Shown: positions 29,561-38,270, counted from the stretch's first letter. The stretch is DNA of 59,200 nucleotides from an uncultured Eubacteriales bacterium (GCA_949299505.1 CASGAS010000003.1:1-59200); one strand, 5' to 3'. The notes: generated from the letters alone by a model not told the origin. Numbers and translations are program-made.

Positions 29561-30601
29561 TTATTTTTCCGGGTTCTCTAAATCTATCAAATGGAATCCC
29601 GCTGCGCGAATCAGCCGGTTATAGACCGCAAGCCCCATGCCGGAAAGGTCCGGGCAGCGCGCATACACGGTTTTGGCGCCCTGCTCGTCGAGCTCGCGCA
29701 GCGCGTCAAAAAGCCTTGCGGCCTGCGATGCGCCGTCGTGCGCCTTGCCGTAGGTCACGGCGCGCGGGAAATGCGCCTCCTCTCCTTGAAAGCAGAGGAC
29801 GGTTGCGTCTTTCCCGTCCACATAGGCGCAAAACTGCTCGAACGTGCCCTTTAGAATCGTAATATCCGCGCGCGGGGCGTAATGCTTGTATTTCATGCCG
29901 GGCGATGCGGCAACCGCGCCGTCCTTTAATTTGTGCAGCACGGCGTCGTCCACCTCGACCTCGCCCAGAACCGCCCGCAGCTGCTCGACGGTCACGCCGC
30001 CCGGCCGCAGCACGCGCGGCACGGCGCCGGTAAGCGAAACCACCGTGGATTCCACGCCGACCGCCGCGCTGCCGCCGTCCAAAATCAGCGGGATGCGTCC
30101 GCGCATATCGGCGAATACATACGCCGCGTTCGTGGGGCTGGGGCTGCCCGAGAGGTTCGCGCTCGGCGCGGCCAGCGGCACGCCCGCCTTGCGGATAACG
30201 GCCGCCGCTACGGGGTGGACGGGCATGCGCACCGCCACGGTCGAAAGCCCCGCCGAAACGACGGCGGGCACGCGGGAACTGCGCGGCAGAATCATGGTCA
30301 AGGGACCCGGCCAAAACGCCTTTGCAAGGCGCTTTGCCGCTTCGGGAACAGCCGTCACAAGCGGCTGCAAGTCTTCCGTGGCGGCGATGTGGACAATCAG
30401 CGGGTTGTCCTGCGGCCGCCCTTTGGCGGCGAAAATCTTAGCGACCGCCGCCTCGTCCAGCGCGTTGGCGGCAAGACCGTAGACCGTTTCCGTCGGAATG
30501 GCGACGACCTCGCCCGCTCTAAGCAGCGCCGCCGCGGCGGCAACGGCGTCTTCGGCTATCGTACCGTCTGGGCGGTACGCGTTTTGCACCTGCGTTTCCA
30601 T
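29561..30601 (-). CDS. L-threonylcarbamoyladenylate synthase (Sua5/YwlC type)
   Basis: A 346-residue enzyme making threonylcarbamoyl-AMP from threonine, bicarbonate and ATP for the universal t6A37 tRNA modification. The YrdC domain (about 15-200) shows Pro-Thr-Glu-Thr-Val-Tyr-Gly-Leu, Lys-Gly-Arg-Pro-x-Asp-Asn-Pro-Leu and Ser-Ala-Asn-Leu-Ser-Gly. A C-terminal Sua5 domain (about 235-346) distinguishes it from the shorter TsaC. ATG 30601 follows GAGGGTG; the longer frame overlaps the uppP end. Nearly abuts uppP on the same strand (13 bp), so the two are probably cotranscribed. Confidence 0.93.
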   Translation of the reverse strand: METQVQNAYRPDGTIAEDAVAAAAALLRAGEVVAIPTETVYGLAANALDEAAVAKIFAAKGRPQDNPLIVHIAATEDLQPLVTAVPEAAKRLAKAFWPGPLTMILPRSSRVPAVVSAGLSTVAVRMPVHPVAAAVIRKAGVPLAAPSANLSGSPSPTNAAYVFADMRGRIPLILDGGSAAVGVESTVVSLTGAVPRVLRPGGVTVEQLRAVLGEVEVDDAVLHKLKDGAVAASPGMKYKHYAPRADITILKGTFEQFCAYVDGKDATVLCFQGEEAHFPRAVTYGKAHDGASQAARLFDALRELDEQGAKTVYARCPDLSGMGLAVYNRLIRAAGFHLIDLENPEK

Positions 30602-30614
30602 GCGCGCACCCTCT

Positions 30615-31448
30615 TTATCCGACGAACGACCGGATGGCAAAATACGCAATCACGACGGCGCCCAGCACAATGCGGTACCAGCCGAAGACCTTAAAGTCAT
30701 GCTTTTTGATATAGGCCATCAGGAATTTGATGATGAACAGCGACACGACAAACGCCGTCAAAAGCCCCACAAGCAGGATGGCGATTTCCTGCCCGGTATA
30801 GGAAAAACCGTATTGCACAAGCTTTAGAGCGCTTGCGCCGAACATAACGGGGACGGCGAGGAAAAACGTGAATTCCGCCGCAACGGTGCGCGACACGCCC
30901 AAAAGCAGCGCGCCGACAATCGTTGCGCCCGAGCGCGAGGTGCCGGGGAAAACGGCGGCGATAAGCTGGAACAGGCCGATGTAAAACGCGAGGGGGTACG
31001 TCAAGTCGGCGATGGAGTTGATTTTCGGCTGGCGCTTTTTGTTGTAGTTTTCAATGATGAGAAAGCAAATACCCACGACAATCAGCATCACGGAGACCGT
31101 CTGCCAGTTGTAAAACCATTCCTCAAGCTTGTCGTCAAACAGCAGGCCGACCACGGCGGCGGGGATGCAGGCGACGACGACCTTGAACCACATGGTAAAA
31201 ATGGGCTTTTTGATAAGCAGCTTCTTTTCCTGTATGCCGAACGGCCAAAGCTGCTTCCAGAACATCACCACGACCGCAAAAATCGCGCCGAGCTGGATGA
31301 CGACGAGGAACATGCTGCGAAAGTCGTCGGAGACGTTGAGCTTAATAAATTCGTCGACTAAAATCATGTGGCCGGTGCTGCTGACGGGCAGCCATTCGGT
31401 AATGCCTTCTACAAGGCCCAGAAAAAAGGCCTTCAAAATTTCCAACAT
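30615..31448 (-). CDS. uppP: Undecaprenyl-diphosphatase
   Basis: A 277-residue integral membrane phosphatase (BacA/UppP) recycling undecaprenyl pyrophosphate to the monophosphate for wall synthesis; overexpression of the family confers bacitracin resistance. The catalytic segment Glu-Gly-Ile-Thr-Glu-Trp-Leu-Pro-Val-Ser-Ser-Thr-Gly-His lies at 14-27, and the second motif Pro-Gly-Thr-Ser-Arg-Ser-Gly-Ala is present. About eight membrane helices. ATG 31448 gives the family N-terminus and follows AAGGAG. A Bce-type peptide-antibiotic module is in the same window but 12 kb away, so functional linkage is only conceptual. Confidence 0.95.
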   Translation of the reverse strand: MLEILKAFFLGLVEGITEWLPVSSTGHMILVDEFIKLNVSDDFRSMFLVVIQLGAIFAVVVMFWKQLWPFGIQEKKLLIKKPIFTMWFKVVVACIPAAVVGLLFDDKLEEWFYNWQTVSVMLIVVGICFLIIENYNKKRQPKINSIADLTYPLAFYIGLFQLIAAVFPGTSRSGATIVGALLLGVSRTVAAEFTFFLAVPVMFGASALKLVQYGFSYTGQEIAILLVGLLTAFVVSLFIIKFLMAYIKKHDFKVFGWYRIVLGAVVIAYFAIRSFVG

Positions 31449-31544
31449 ATGCGTTTTGCTCCTTTTTTTGATCGTTCTTAAGTATACCAGACTTTTTCCG
31501 GAAAGAAAACCTCCCGCGCGAAATTTTTTCGCCCGGCCGCCGCG

Positions 31545-31573
31545 TTGCATTTTTCCCCGCGCCATGCTACAAT
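31545..31573 (+). promoter_or_regulatory. sigma-A promoter of mutS2
   Basis: TTGCAT (31545-31550), a 17-bp spacer and TACAAT (31568-31573), 40 bp before the ATG. Confidence 0.75.
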
Positions 31574-31613
31574 AAAGCCCGAAAGAAAGGCTTTGTATAA
31601 AGGAAAGCAGGAT

Positions 31614-33995
31614 ATGAACAAGCATTTTGAAGCGTTGGAGCTTCCGAAAATTTTAGAAAAGCTCGCCGCGCACACCGCCTGTGCGGATGCGCATGCGGCG
31701 GCGCTTGCCGTCACGCCGCAAACGGATTTTTACGAAGCGCAGCGGCTTTTGGAGGAGACCAAGACCGCCCACGGGCTTATCGCGCAGTTCGGCGCGCCGT
31801 CTTTTGGCGGGCTGCAAAACGTGGACGGGCCGCTGCGGCGCGCCGAAGCGGGCGCGACGCTTTCCATGCGCGCGCTGCTGGACATCGGCGCGGTTTTGCG
31901 CGCGGTGCGCGGCATTGCCGACTGGCGGGAAAAAAGCGCCGGGGTGCGCGGCGCTTTGGACGACCGGTTTTCGAGCCTCTATCCGAACAAATATTTAGAA
32001 GACCGCATTTTCGGCGCCATCGTAACGGAAGAGGAAATGTCCGACAACGCCTCGCCGGCGCTTCGCGACATCCGCCGCAAAATCAAAGCGCAGGAGGCGC
32101 GCATCCGCGAGCAGCTTGAACGGCTGGTGCGCTCGCCCGCCTATAAAAACAGTCTGCAGGACGCCCTTGTGACGCAGCGCGGCGGGCGGTTCGTCGTGCC
32201 GGTCAAGGCCGAGCACCGCGCCGAAATTCCGGGACTTGTGCACGACACGTCGTCGAGCGGCTCGACGGTATTTGTCGAGCCTGCCGCCGTCGTAGAAGCG
32301 AACAATGCGATTAAGGTGCTCGAAAGCCGCGAACGCGACGAGATAGAGCGGATTTTGGCCGAGCTTTCCGCCGAGGCGGCCGGCTTTGCCGAGAGCATTC
32401 GCCAAAGCTACCAAAGCGCGGTGGAGCTCAACCTGATTTTTGCCAAGGCGAACCTGGCGTACGCCATGCACGCGTCGCCGCCGGTCTTAAACGCCGACGG
32501 GGTTTTGGAGCTGAAAAAAGCGCGACACCCGCTTATCCCCGCCGACCGCGTCGTGCCGGTGGATATTCGTTTGGGGTGCGATTTCGACGCGCTGGTGATT
32601 ACCGGCCCGAATACGGGCGGCAAAACCGTTTCCATTAAGACGCTGGGGCTTTTGACGGGCATGGCGGCGTGCGGCCTCTTTATTCCCGCGGCGGAAAATT
32701 CCCGCGTGGCGGTGTTTGACCGCGTGCTCGCCGACATCGGCGACGAGCAGAGCATCGAGCAGTCGCTGTCCACGTTTTCGGCGCATATGACGAATCTGGT
32801 GCGCATCTACCGCGAGACCGGCCCCAACACGCTGGTGCTCATCGACGAGCTCGGCGCGGGCACGGACCCGGTGGAGGGCGCGGCGCTGGCCGTCGCGATT
32901 CTTGAAGCGCTGCGCAAAAAAGGCGCGCGCCTTGCGGCGACGACGCACTATTCGGAGCTCAAGGCCTATGCCCTGCACACCGACCGGGTCGAGAACGCCT
33001 CCTGCGAATTTTCCGTCGAGACGCTTTCGCCGACCTACCGGCTGCTTATCGGCGTGCCGGGGCGTTCCAACGCCTTTGCCATTTCCGAACGCCTGGGACT
33101 GCCTCGGGCGATTCTGGAGGAAGCGCGCGCCATGGTGTCGGCGGAGGACCGGCGCTTTGAGGACGTTGTGGACACGCTCGAGGCCTCCCGCACCGCGCTG
33201 GAACGCGAGCGCGAAGCCGTGCAGAAGCGGGAAGAAGAGGTCGAGGCCTTGCGCGAAAAGGTCAACGCCCTGCAGCGTTCCGCCGAGGAAAAGAGCCGGC
33301 AGACGCTTGAGCGCGCCCGCCGGGAGGCCGCCGCCGTTACCGAGCAGGCGCGCCGCGCCGCGAACGGGCTGCTTTTGGAGGTCGAACGGCTCAAAAAGGA
33401 ACAGACAAAGGAAAAGGACGCCGCCGCACTTGCGCGCAAGGCGCGCGCAGCCATGCGGGCGAAGCTGGGCGAGCTCGACGACCTGACCGCCGAAACGCTT
33501 GGCGTGGAAGCGGACGGGACATACACCCTCCCGCGCGCGCTGCAACCCGGCGACACGGTGCTTGTCACCACGCTCGGCACGCAGGCGACGGTGCTTTCCG
33601 GCCCGGACGGCCGCGGCAGCGTCGAATTGCAGGCGGGGGCGATGAAGCTTAAGGCGGACGTCGGCGATTTGCGGCTTGTAAAGGGAAGACCGAAACCGCA
33701 GCAGCCGCCCCGCAGACCCGTTTCCGAGGGCAGCCGCGCCACGGCGGCGGATACGGCGATGCGCGTGGATTTGCGCGGCAAAAACGCCGAGGAGGCTCTT
33801 TTGGATTTGGACATGTTCCTGGACCGCGCCGTGCGCACGGGGCTGGAGACGGTCACCATCGTCCACGGCAAGGGCACCGGCGTGCTGCGCAAGGCGGTGC
33901 AGGCGCATCTGCGCCGTCACCCGAACGTCCGGTCGTTCCGCCTGGGCGTCTACGGCGAGGGCGAGGACGGCGTGACCATCGCCGAGCTGAAATAA
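31614..33995 (+). CDS. mutS2: MutS2 family ATPase/endonuclease
   Basis: A 793-residue protein. MutS core and clamp regions are followed by the ATPase with Walker A Gly-Pro-Asn-Thr-Gly-Gly-Lys-Thr (331-338), then Asp-Glu-Leu-Gly-Ala-Gly-Thr-Asp-Pro (about 417-425). A long charged coiled coil spans about 510-640. The C-terminal Smr nuclease domain (716-793) contains Asp-Leu-Arg-Gly and His-Gly-Lys-Gly-Thr-Gly. It lacks the mismatch-recognition domain. In other bacteria MutS2 limits recombination or rescues collided ribosomes through Smr; either role is possible here. ATG 31614 follows AAGGAAAG; it is 165 bp from divergent uppP. Confidence 0.95.
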   Translation: MNKHFEALELPKILEKLAAHTACADAHAAALAVTPQTDFYEAQRLLEETKTAHGLIAQFGAPSFGGLQNVDGPLRRAEAGATLSMRALLDIGAVLRAVRGIADWREKSAGVRGALDDRFSSLYPNKYLEDRIFGAIVTEEEMSDNASPALRDIRRKIKAQEARIREQLERLVRSPAYKNSLQDALVTQRGGRFVVPVKAEHRAEIPGLVHDTSSSGSTVFVEPAAVVEANNAIKVLESRERDEIERILAELSAEAAGFAESIRQSYQSAVELNLIFAKANLAYAMHASPPVLNADGVLELKKARHPLIPADRVVPVDIRLGCDFDALVITGPNTGGKTVSIKTLGLLTGMAACGLFIPAAENSRVAVFDRVLADIGDEQSIEQSLSTFSAHMTNLVRIYRETGPNTLVLIDELGAGTDPVEGAALAVAILEALRKKGARLAATTHYSELKAYALHTDRVENASCEFSVETLSPTYRLLIGVPGRSNAFAISERLGLPRAILEEARAMVSAEDRRFEDVVDTLEASRTALEREREAVQKREEEVEALREKVNALQRSAEEKSRQTLERARREAAAVTEQARRAANGLLLEVERLKKEQTKEKDAAALARKARAAMRAKLGELDDLTAETLGVEADGTYTLPRALQPGDTVLVTTLGTQATVLSGPDGRGSVELQAGAMKLKADVGDLRLVKGRPKPQQPPRRPVSEGSRATAADTAMRVDLRGKNAEEALLDLDMFLDRAVRTGLETVTIVHGKGTGVLRKAVQAHLRRHPNVRSFRLGVYGEGEDGVTIAELK

Positions 33996-34004
33996 GGTTT
34001 TTTG

Positions 34005-34033
34005 TTGCAAAATAGGATGGAATATGCTATACT
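34005..34033 (+). promoter_or_regulatory. sigma-A promoter of the small lipoprotein gene
   Basis: TTGCAA (34005-34010), a 17-bp spacer and TATACT (34028-34033). Confidence 0.75.
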
Positions 34034-34088
34034 ATCTATAAACTTCCCACAAAGACAGTTTTGAAAGCACGGATTCGGAGGCGTTAGT

Positions 34089-34517
34089 ATGCGGAAAAAG
34101 ATTATCGCGGCGGCGTTGGCGATTTTGGCAATCGCGTGCCTTGTGACGGCCTGCGGCGAAGAGAAACAAACCTATGAGCCGGTCGAATACACGACCGACG
34201 CCGAGGGCGGGCGCTATGTTACGAACGTATACGGCGACCTTATCCCGGTGACGACGGGCACGGACGGTTCCATGGAGCTGCTCGAGGACCTGTATACCAA
34301 GACGGCCGAGCAGGTCTCGGAGGACGTGGAGCGCCTGGAGAGCGCAGCGGCCGGTACGACCGGCAGCGCGCAGACGAACGCCCCGACAAGCGGCGGCAGC
34401 GGCAATGGCGGCGGCACGTCCGGCGGGGAAGAGGACGGCATGAAGGGCGGCGGCGTCGAGATTGGCAATGCGTCCCCCGATTCGGAGGGCGGCCGCGAGG
34501 CGGTTATTGTCTGGTAA
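34089..34517 (+). CDS. Small lipoprotein with Gly/Ser-rich tail, function unknown
   Basis: A 142-residue protein with a lipoprotein signal peptide: basic start, hydrophobic core 5-17, and lipobox Leu-Val-Thr-Ala-Cys with Cys22 the lipidation site. The mature part is acidic and short (about 23-95), followed by a low-complexity tail rich in Thr, Gly and Ser (about 95-125) that resembles a flexible spacer. I recognise no domain. It has its own promoter and lies between mutS2 and the ylxM-ffh operon. There is no visible terminator after it, although the next promoter starts 27 bp downstream. Confidence 0.75.
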   Translation: MRKKIIAAALAILAIACLVTACGEEKQTYEPVEYTTDAEGGRYVTNVYGDLIPVTTGTDGSMELLEDLYTKTAEQVSEDVERLESAAAGTTGSAQTNAPTSGGSGNGGGTSGGEEDGMKGGGVEIGNASPDSEGGREAVIVW

Positions 34518-34543
34518 GCTGCCGAATTTCGGCAAAAAACCGC

Positions 34544-34572
34544 TTGACAAGGCGCATAAACTTTAGTATAAT
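34544..34572 (+). promoter_or_regulatory. sigma-A promoter of ylxM-ffh
   Basis: TTGACA (34544-34549), a 17-bp spacer and TATAAT (34567-34572), a perfect consensus. Confidence 0.92.
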
Positions 34573-34573
34573 A

Positions 34574-34606
34574 CCCCTCTGTAAAGGCTTCTGCTTTACA
34601 GAGGGG
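34574..34606. promoter_or_regulatory. 12-bp palindrome across the ylxM-ffh transcription start
   Basis: CCCCTCTGTAAA pairs with TTTACAGAGGGG around 9 nt. It begins 1 bp after the -10, so its left arm spans the predicted start (about 34579). No T-run follows. It could be an operator or a 5' mRNA stem. Confidence 0.6.
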
Positions 34607-34634
34607 CCTTATTTCGGAAAGGCGGGTTTCTAAT

Positions 34635-34997
34635 ATGGCGAATAACGTGGAAATCACGATCCTTTTGGATTATTACGGGGAAATGCTGACGCAAAAGCAG
34701 CGGGACTTCCTCGGCTACTATTATAACGACGACCTTTCGCTTTCCGAAATCGCCGAAAACGAGGGCATCACGCGTCAGGGCGTGCGCGACGCGATTAAGC
34801 GCGCCGAGACGCTGCTGTATGAAATGGAAAGCAAGCTCGGCTTTGCCAAGCGGCTCGACGATATACGAGACCATTTGCAGCAGATTATCGACTGCGCGGA
34901 AAGCATCAACGCCTACAACCTGGACCACGGGCTTTCCCGCGAAATCAACGAGACCACCGTGCGCATCAAATCGCTTGCGCTGGATATTATCGAGTAA
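34635..34997 (+). CDS. ylxM: YlxM-family protein, SRP-associated helix-turn-helix
   Basis: A 120-residue protein. An N-terminal sigma-factor-region-4-like helix-turn-helix is seen at about 15-60 (Tyr-Tyr-Asn-Asp-Asp-Leu-Ser-Leu-Ser-Glu-Ile-Ala, then Thr-Arg-Gln-Gly-Val-Arg-Asp). A long C-terminal helix follows. YlxM is always found just before ffh in Firmicutes and associates with the signal recognition particle, stimulating it in streptococci. It lies 15 bp upstream of ffh here, consistent with that role. ATG 34635 follows AAAGGCGGG. Confidence 0.93.
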   Translation: MANNVEITILLDYYGEMLTQKQRDFLGYYYNDDLSLSEIAENEGITRQGVRDAIKRAETLLYEMESKLGFAKRLDDIRDHLQQIIDCAESINAYNLDHGLSREINETTVRIKSLALDIIE

Positions 34998-35012
34998 GCA
35001 GGGGCGCACAGT

Positions 35013-36338
35013 ATGGCATTTGAAGGATTATCCGACCGGCTCGAAGCCGCCTTTAAGCGACTGCGCAGCAAGGGCAGCCTGACGGAAAGCGACGTCAAGG
35101 AGGCCATGCGCGAGGTGCGCCTGGCGCTTCTGGAGGCCGACGTCAACTACAAGGTCGCAAAGGATTTTACCAACACGGTCACCGAACGCGCCATCGGCGC
35201 CCAGGTGATGGAGAGCCTGACGCCCGCGCAGATGGTCATCAAGATTGTCAACGAGGAGCTTACGGCGCTCATGGGCGGCACGAACAGCCGCCTGGCGTAC
35301 GCGTCGCATCCGCCGACGATTGTGATGATGTGCGGCCTGCAGGGCTCCGGTAAAACGACGCACTGCGCCAAAATCGCGCGGAAATTAAAGTCCGAGGGGC
35401 ACCGGCCGCTGCTTGTGGCGTGCGACGTGTACCGTCCCGCCGCCATCAAACAGCTGCAGGTCGTCGGCGAGCAGGTCGACGTTCCCGTTTTTGAAATGGG
35501 GCAGGGCGACCCGGTCGTCATTGCCGAAAACGCCGTGAAGCTTGCCAAGGACCACGGCTATGACTATGTGTTTTTGGACACTGCCGGGCGTCTGCACATT
35601 GACGAGACGCTCATGCAGGAGCTCAAAAATATAAAGGCGTCCATCCATCCGCATGAAATTTTGCTGGTGGTCGACGCCATGACCGGCCAGGACGCTGTCA
35701 CCGTCGCCTCCTCCTTTGACGAGGCGCTGGGCATCGACGGCATTGTGCTGACCAAGATGGACGGCGACACGCGCGGCGGCGCGGCGCTTTCGGCGCGCGC
35801 CGTAACGGGCAAGCCCATCAAATTTGTCGGTACGGGCGAAAAGCTCGACGCGCTCGAGTACTTCTACCCCGACCGCATGGCTTCGCGCATTCTCGGCATG
35901 GGCGACGTGCTCTCCCTCATTGAAAAGGCGGAGACCGCGCTCGACGAGAAAAAGGCGCAGGAGCTGGAAAAGAAGCTGCGCAAAAACAAATTCGACTTAA
36001 ACGATTTGCTCGACCAATTGCAGCAGGTGCGCAAAATGGGCTCGATGAAGGACCTTTTGGGCATGCTTCCGGGCGTGGGCAGCAAATTAAAGGACGTCGA
36101 TGTGGACGAGGGCCAGTTTGACCGGATTCAGGCCATCATCTATTCGATGACCCCCGCCGAGCGCAGCCGCCCCGACATCATCAACCCCTCGCGCAAGCGG
36201 CGCATCGCCGCGGGCTGCGGGCTTAAGGTCGAGGACGTCAACCGGCTGCTCAACCAGCATAAGCAGATGCAGAAAATGTTTAAGCAGCTCAATTCCAAGG
36301 GCGCGCGCCGCCGCTTCGGGCGCGGGCTGTTCGGGTGA
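35013..36338 (+). CDS. ffh: Signal recognition particle protein Ffh (SRP54)
   Basis: A 441-residue GTPase that binds signal sequences of nascent membrane proteins and hands ribosomes to FtsY. Domains in order: N bundle (1-90); G domain with P loop Gly-Leu-Gln-Gly-Ser-Gly-Lys-Thr-Thr (108-116), Asp-Thr-Ala-Gly-Arg (about 189-193) and Thr-Lys-Met-Asp-Gly-Asp (about 247); then the M domain (about 305-441), with Arg-Pro-Asp-Ile-Ile-Asn-Pro-Ser-Arg-Lys-Arg-Arg-Ile contacting 4.5S RNA. The M-domain Met-rich helices are present. It is cotranscribed with ylxM and probably runs on into rpsP. Confidence 0.97.
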   Translation: MAFEGLSDRLEAAFKRLRSKGSLTESDVKEAMREVRLALLEADVNYKVAKDFTNTVTERAIGAQVMESLTPAQMVIKIVNEELTALMGGTNSRLAYASHPPTIVMMCGLQGSGKTTHCAKIARKLKSEGHRPLLVACDVYRPAAIKQLQVVGEQVDVPVFEMGQGDPVVIAENAVKLAKDHGYDYVFLDTAGRLHIDETLMQELKNIKASIHPHEILLVVDAMTGQDAVTVASSFDEALGIDGIVLTKMDGDTRGGAALSARAVTGKPIKFVGTGEKLDALEYFYPDRMASRILGMGDVLSLIEKAETALDEKKAQELEKKLRKNKFDLNDLLDQLQQVRKMGSMKDLLGMLPGVGSKLKDVDVDEGQFDRIQAIIYSMTPAERSRPDIINPSRKRRIAAGCGLKVEDVNRLLNQHKQMQKMFKQLNSKGARRRFGRGLFG

Positions 36339-36408
36339 TTTCGTATCCGGCACACAAATTTTGTGTTTGGTATAAATTTTGTCAATCATCAGTTTGGAGG
36401 AACAAACA

Positions 36409-36651
36409 ATGGTAAAGATCAGACTGCGCCGCATGGGCGCAAAGCGTGCACCGTTCTATCGCGTGGTCGTGGCGGATTCCAAGTCCCCGCGTGACGGCAA
36501 GTTCATTGAGGAAATCGGCACCTACGACCCGATGAAGGAGCCCGCCGAAATCAAGATTGACGTCGAAAAGGCGCAGCAGTGGCTCAAGAACGGCGCGCAG
36601 CCGACCGATACGGCGAAGGCGCTGCTCAAGAAGTGCGGCGCGATCCAGTAA
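36409..36651 (+). CDS. rpsP: 30S ribosomal protein S16
   Basis: An 80-residue small-subunit protein that starts [10 protein letters not shown], the S16 signature. ATG 36409 is chosen for that reason and for GGAGG upstream; the in-frame ATG at 36379 has no ribosome site. It heads the canonical rpsP-khpA-rimM-trmD order found across Firmicutes. Confidence 0.97.
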   Translation: MVKIRLRRMGAKRAPFYRVVVADSKSPRDGKFIEEIGTYDPMKEPAEIKIDVEKAQQWLKNGAQPTDTAKALLKKCGAIQ

Positions 36652-36670
36652 ATCCGGGAGGCTCTGAGCG

Positions 36671-36904
36671 TTGGAAGAACTTTTGAAAGCAATCGCACAA
36701 GGGCTTGTGGACGACCCCGACGCCGTGGAAGTCACGGCGGATGAGCCGGATGCGCGCGGCAACGTTGTGTACCATCTGCATGTGGCAGAGGACGACATGG
36801 GCCGCGTAATCGGCAAGCAGGGCCGCATCGCGAAAGCGATCCGCACGGTCATGAAGGCGCGCGCCACCAAAGAGGGCGTACGCGTACAGGTGGATATCGA
36901 CTGA
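36671..36904 (+). CDS. khpA: KH-domain RNA-binding protein KhpA
   Basis: A 77-residue single-KH-domain protein (YlqC). The RNA-binding loop Val-Ile-Gly-Lys-Gln-Gly-Arg (about 48-54) carries the Gly-x-x-Gly motif. KhpA forms a complex with KhpB and influences cell division and small RNA metabolism in Gram-positives. It starts at TTG 36671, 8 nt after GGGAGG, which fits the family length; no ATG is available. A terminator follows directly, so rimM-trmD may need readthrough or a separate promoter. Confidence 0.94.
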   Translation: MEELLKAIAQGLVDDPDAVEVTADEPDARGNVVYHLHVAEDDMGRVIGKQGRIAKAIRTVMKARATKEGVRVQVDID

Positions 36905-36905
36905 G

Positions 36906-36936
36906 AAAAAGCGCGCGGGCATTCGCGCGCTTTTTT
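36906..36936 (+). terminator. Terminator after khpA, inside the rpsP-trmD cluster
   Basis: AAAAAGCGCGCG with CGCGCGC-TTTTTT. It splits the classic operon 25 bp before rimM, suggesting polar attenuation of the maturation genes. Confidence 0.8.
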
Positions 36937-36960
36937 GCATGAAAAACAAGGAATGAAAGA

Positions 36961-37503
36961 ATGGAAAAACCATTTTTAGAGGCGGGCCGGTGCGTGGGAA
37001 CGCACGGCGTGCGCGGCGAGGTTAAAATCGAACCCTGGTGCGACAGCCCGGCGTTTTTGTGCGGGTTTGATACGCTGTATCTCGACGCCGAGGGCAAGTC
37101 CGCGCTGCGCGCTTGCCGGCTGCGCGTCCATAAAAACCAGGTGCTCGGGCAGTTTGCGGGCATTGAAACCTGCGAGCAGGCCGAAGCGCTGCGCGGCAAA
37201 ATCGTATACATCGACCGCCGCAGCGCGCCGCTTGCGGCGGGACAGTGGTTCGTGCAGGATTTGCTCGGGTGTAAAGTTGTGGACTTTGACAGCGGTGCGG
37301 AATACGGCACGCTTAGCGAGGTCATTCCGGGCGCCGGCGCCAACGACGTCTGGGCGGTCCGAAGACCCGGCGGGGAGACGGTGCTGGTGCCCGCCATTCC
37401 CGACGTCGTGCGCGAGGCCGACGTGGCGGCGGGCGTTGTGCGCATCCGTCCCTTGCGCGGCTTGTTTGACGGCGAGGCGGTGGAGGTGCGCGATGCGGAT
37501 TGA
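36961..37503 (+). CDS. rimM: Ribosome maturation factor RimM
   Basis: A 180-residue 16S rRNA processing factor that binds S19 and helps 30S head assembly. The N-terminal beta-barrel starts Leu-Glu-Ala-Gly-Arg-Cys-Val-Gly-Thr-His-Gly-Val-Arg-Gly-Glu-Val (6-21), the RimM signature. The PRC-barrel domain (about 95-175) includes Trp-Phe-Val-Gln-Asp-Leu-Leu-Gly-Cys and Val-Leu-Val-Pro-Ala-Ile-Pro. It overlaps trmD by 11 bp. Confidence 0.95.
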   Translation: MEKPFLEAGRCVGTHGVRGEVKIEPWCDSPAFLCGFDTLYLDAEGKSALRACRLRVHKNQVLGQFAGIETCEQAEALRGKIVYIDRRSAPLAAGQWFVQDLLGCKVVDFDSGAEYGTLSEVIPGAGANDVWAVRRPGGETVLVPAIPDVVREADVAAGVVRIRPLRGLFDGEAVEVRDAD

Positions 37504-38248
37504 CATTATGACCCTGTTCCCCGAAATGTGCGAGGCGGTGCTGTCGGAAAGCATCCTTGGCCGTGCGCGGCAAAAGGGCGCGGTGGACATCCACTGTGTC
37601 AATATCCGCGACTTTACAGCCGACAAGCACAACCGCGTGGACGACGCGCCCTACGGCGGGGGCATGGGGATGCTCATGCAGACCCAGCCGATTTACGACT
37701 GCTACCGGTCGCTTTGCGAAACGGGCGAAAAGCCGTATCTTATCTACCTGTCTCCGCAGGGCAAAACGCTCACGCAGGAAAAGGTCAAGGCGCTCAGCGC
37801 CCTGCCGCGGCTGGCGCTTTTGTGCGGGCATTACGAGGGCGTGGACGAGCGCGTGCTCGAGGAAATTGTCGATGCGGAAATTTCCATCGGCGATTATGTG
37901 CTCACAGGCGGGGAGCTGCCCGCGCTGGTGCTGACGGACGCGGTCTGCCGGATGCTTGACGGCGTGCTGCCGAACGACGAGGCCAAGGAGCTCGAAAGCC
38001 ATTACAACGGGCTGCTCGAATACCCGCAGTATACGCGCCCGCCGGTCTGGCACGGCCGCGCGGTGCCCGAGGTGCTGCTGTCCGGCCACCATGAGAATAT
38101 CGAAAAATGGCGGCATGAGCAGGCGCTGCGCCGGACCGCCGAAAAGCGGCCCGATTTGCTCAAACGCGCGCCGCTGGGCGACGACGACCGCCGTTTTTTG
38201 GAAACCTTGAAAACCGAAGCTCAAAATCCGACCGAAAAAACGCAATAA
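37493..38248 (+). CDS. trmD: tRNA (guanine-37-N1)-methyltransferase
   Basis: A 251-residue SPOUT enzyme methylating G37 next to the anticodon to prevent frameshifting. The trefoil-knot SAM site is seen in Ser-Pro-Gln-Gly-Lys-Thr-Leu (about 88-94), Cys-Gly-His-Tyr-Glu-Gly-Val-Asp-Glu-Arg (about 112-121) and Ser-Ile-Gly-Asp-Tyr-Val-Leu-Thr-Gly-Gly-Glu-Leu (about 133-144). The N-terminal Ala-Pro-Tyr-Gly-Gly-Gly-Met-Gly-Met block is intact. ATG 37493 overlaps rimM. The rplS gene that usually follows trmD is absent; a sugar symporter begins 22 bp later. Confidence 0.96.
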   Translation: MRIDIMTLFPEMCEAVLSESILGRARQKGAVDIHCVNIRDFTADKHNRVDDAPYGGGMGMLMQTQPIYDCYRSLCETGEKPYLIYLSPQGKTLTQEKVKALSALPRLALLCGHYEGVDERVLEEIVDAEISIGDYVLTGGELPALVLTDAVCRMLDGVLPNDEAKELESHYNGLLEYPQYTRPPVWHGRAVPEVLLSGHHENIEKWRHEQALRRTAEKRPDLLKRAPLGDDDRRFLETLKTEAQNPTEKTQ

Positions 38249-38270
38249 GGCTTTTGCCGGAGGAAACGCC

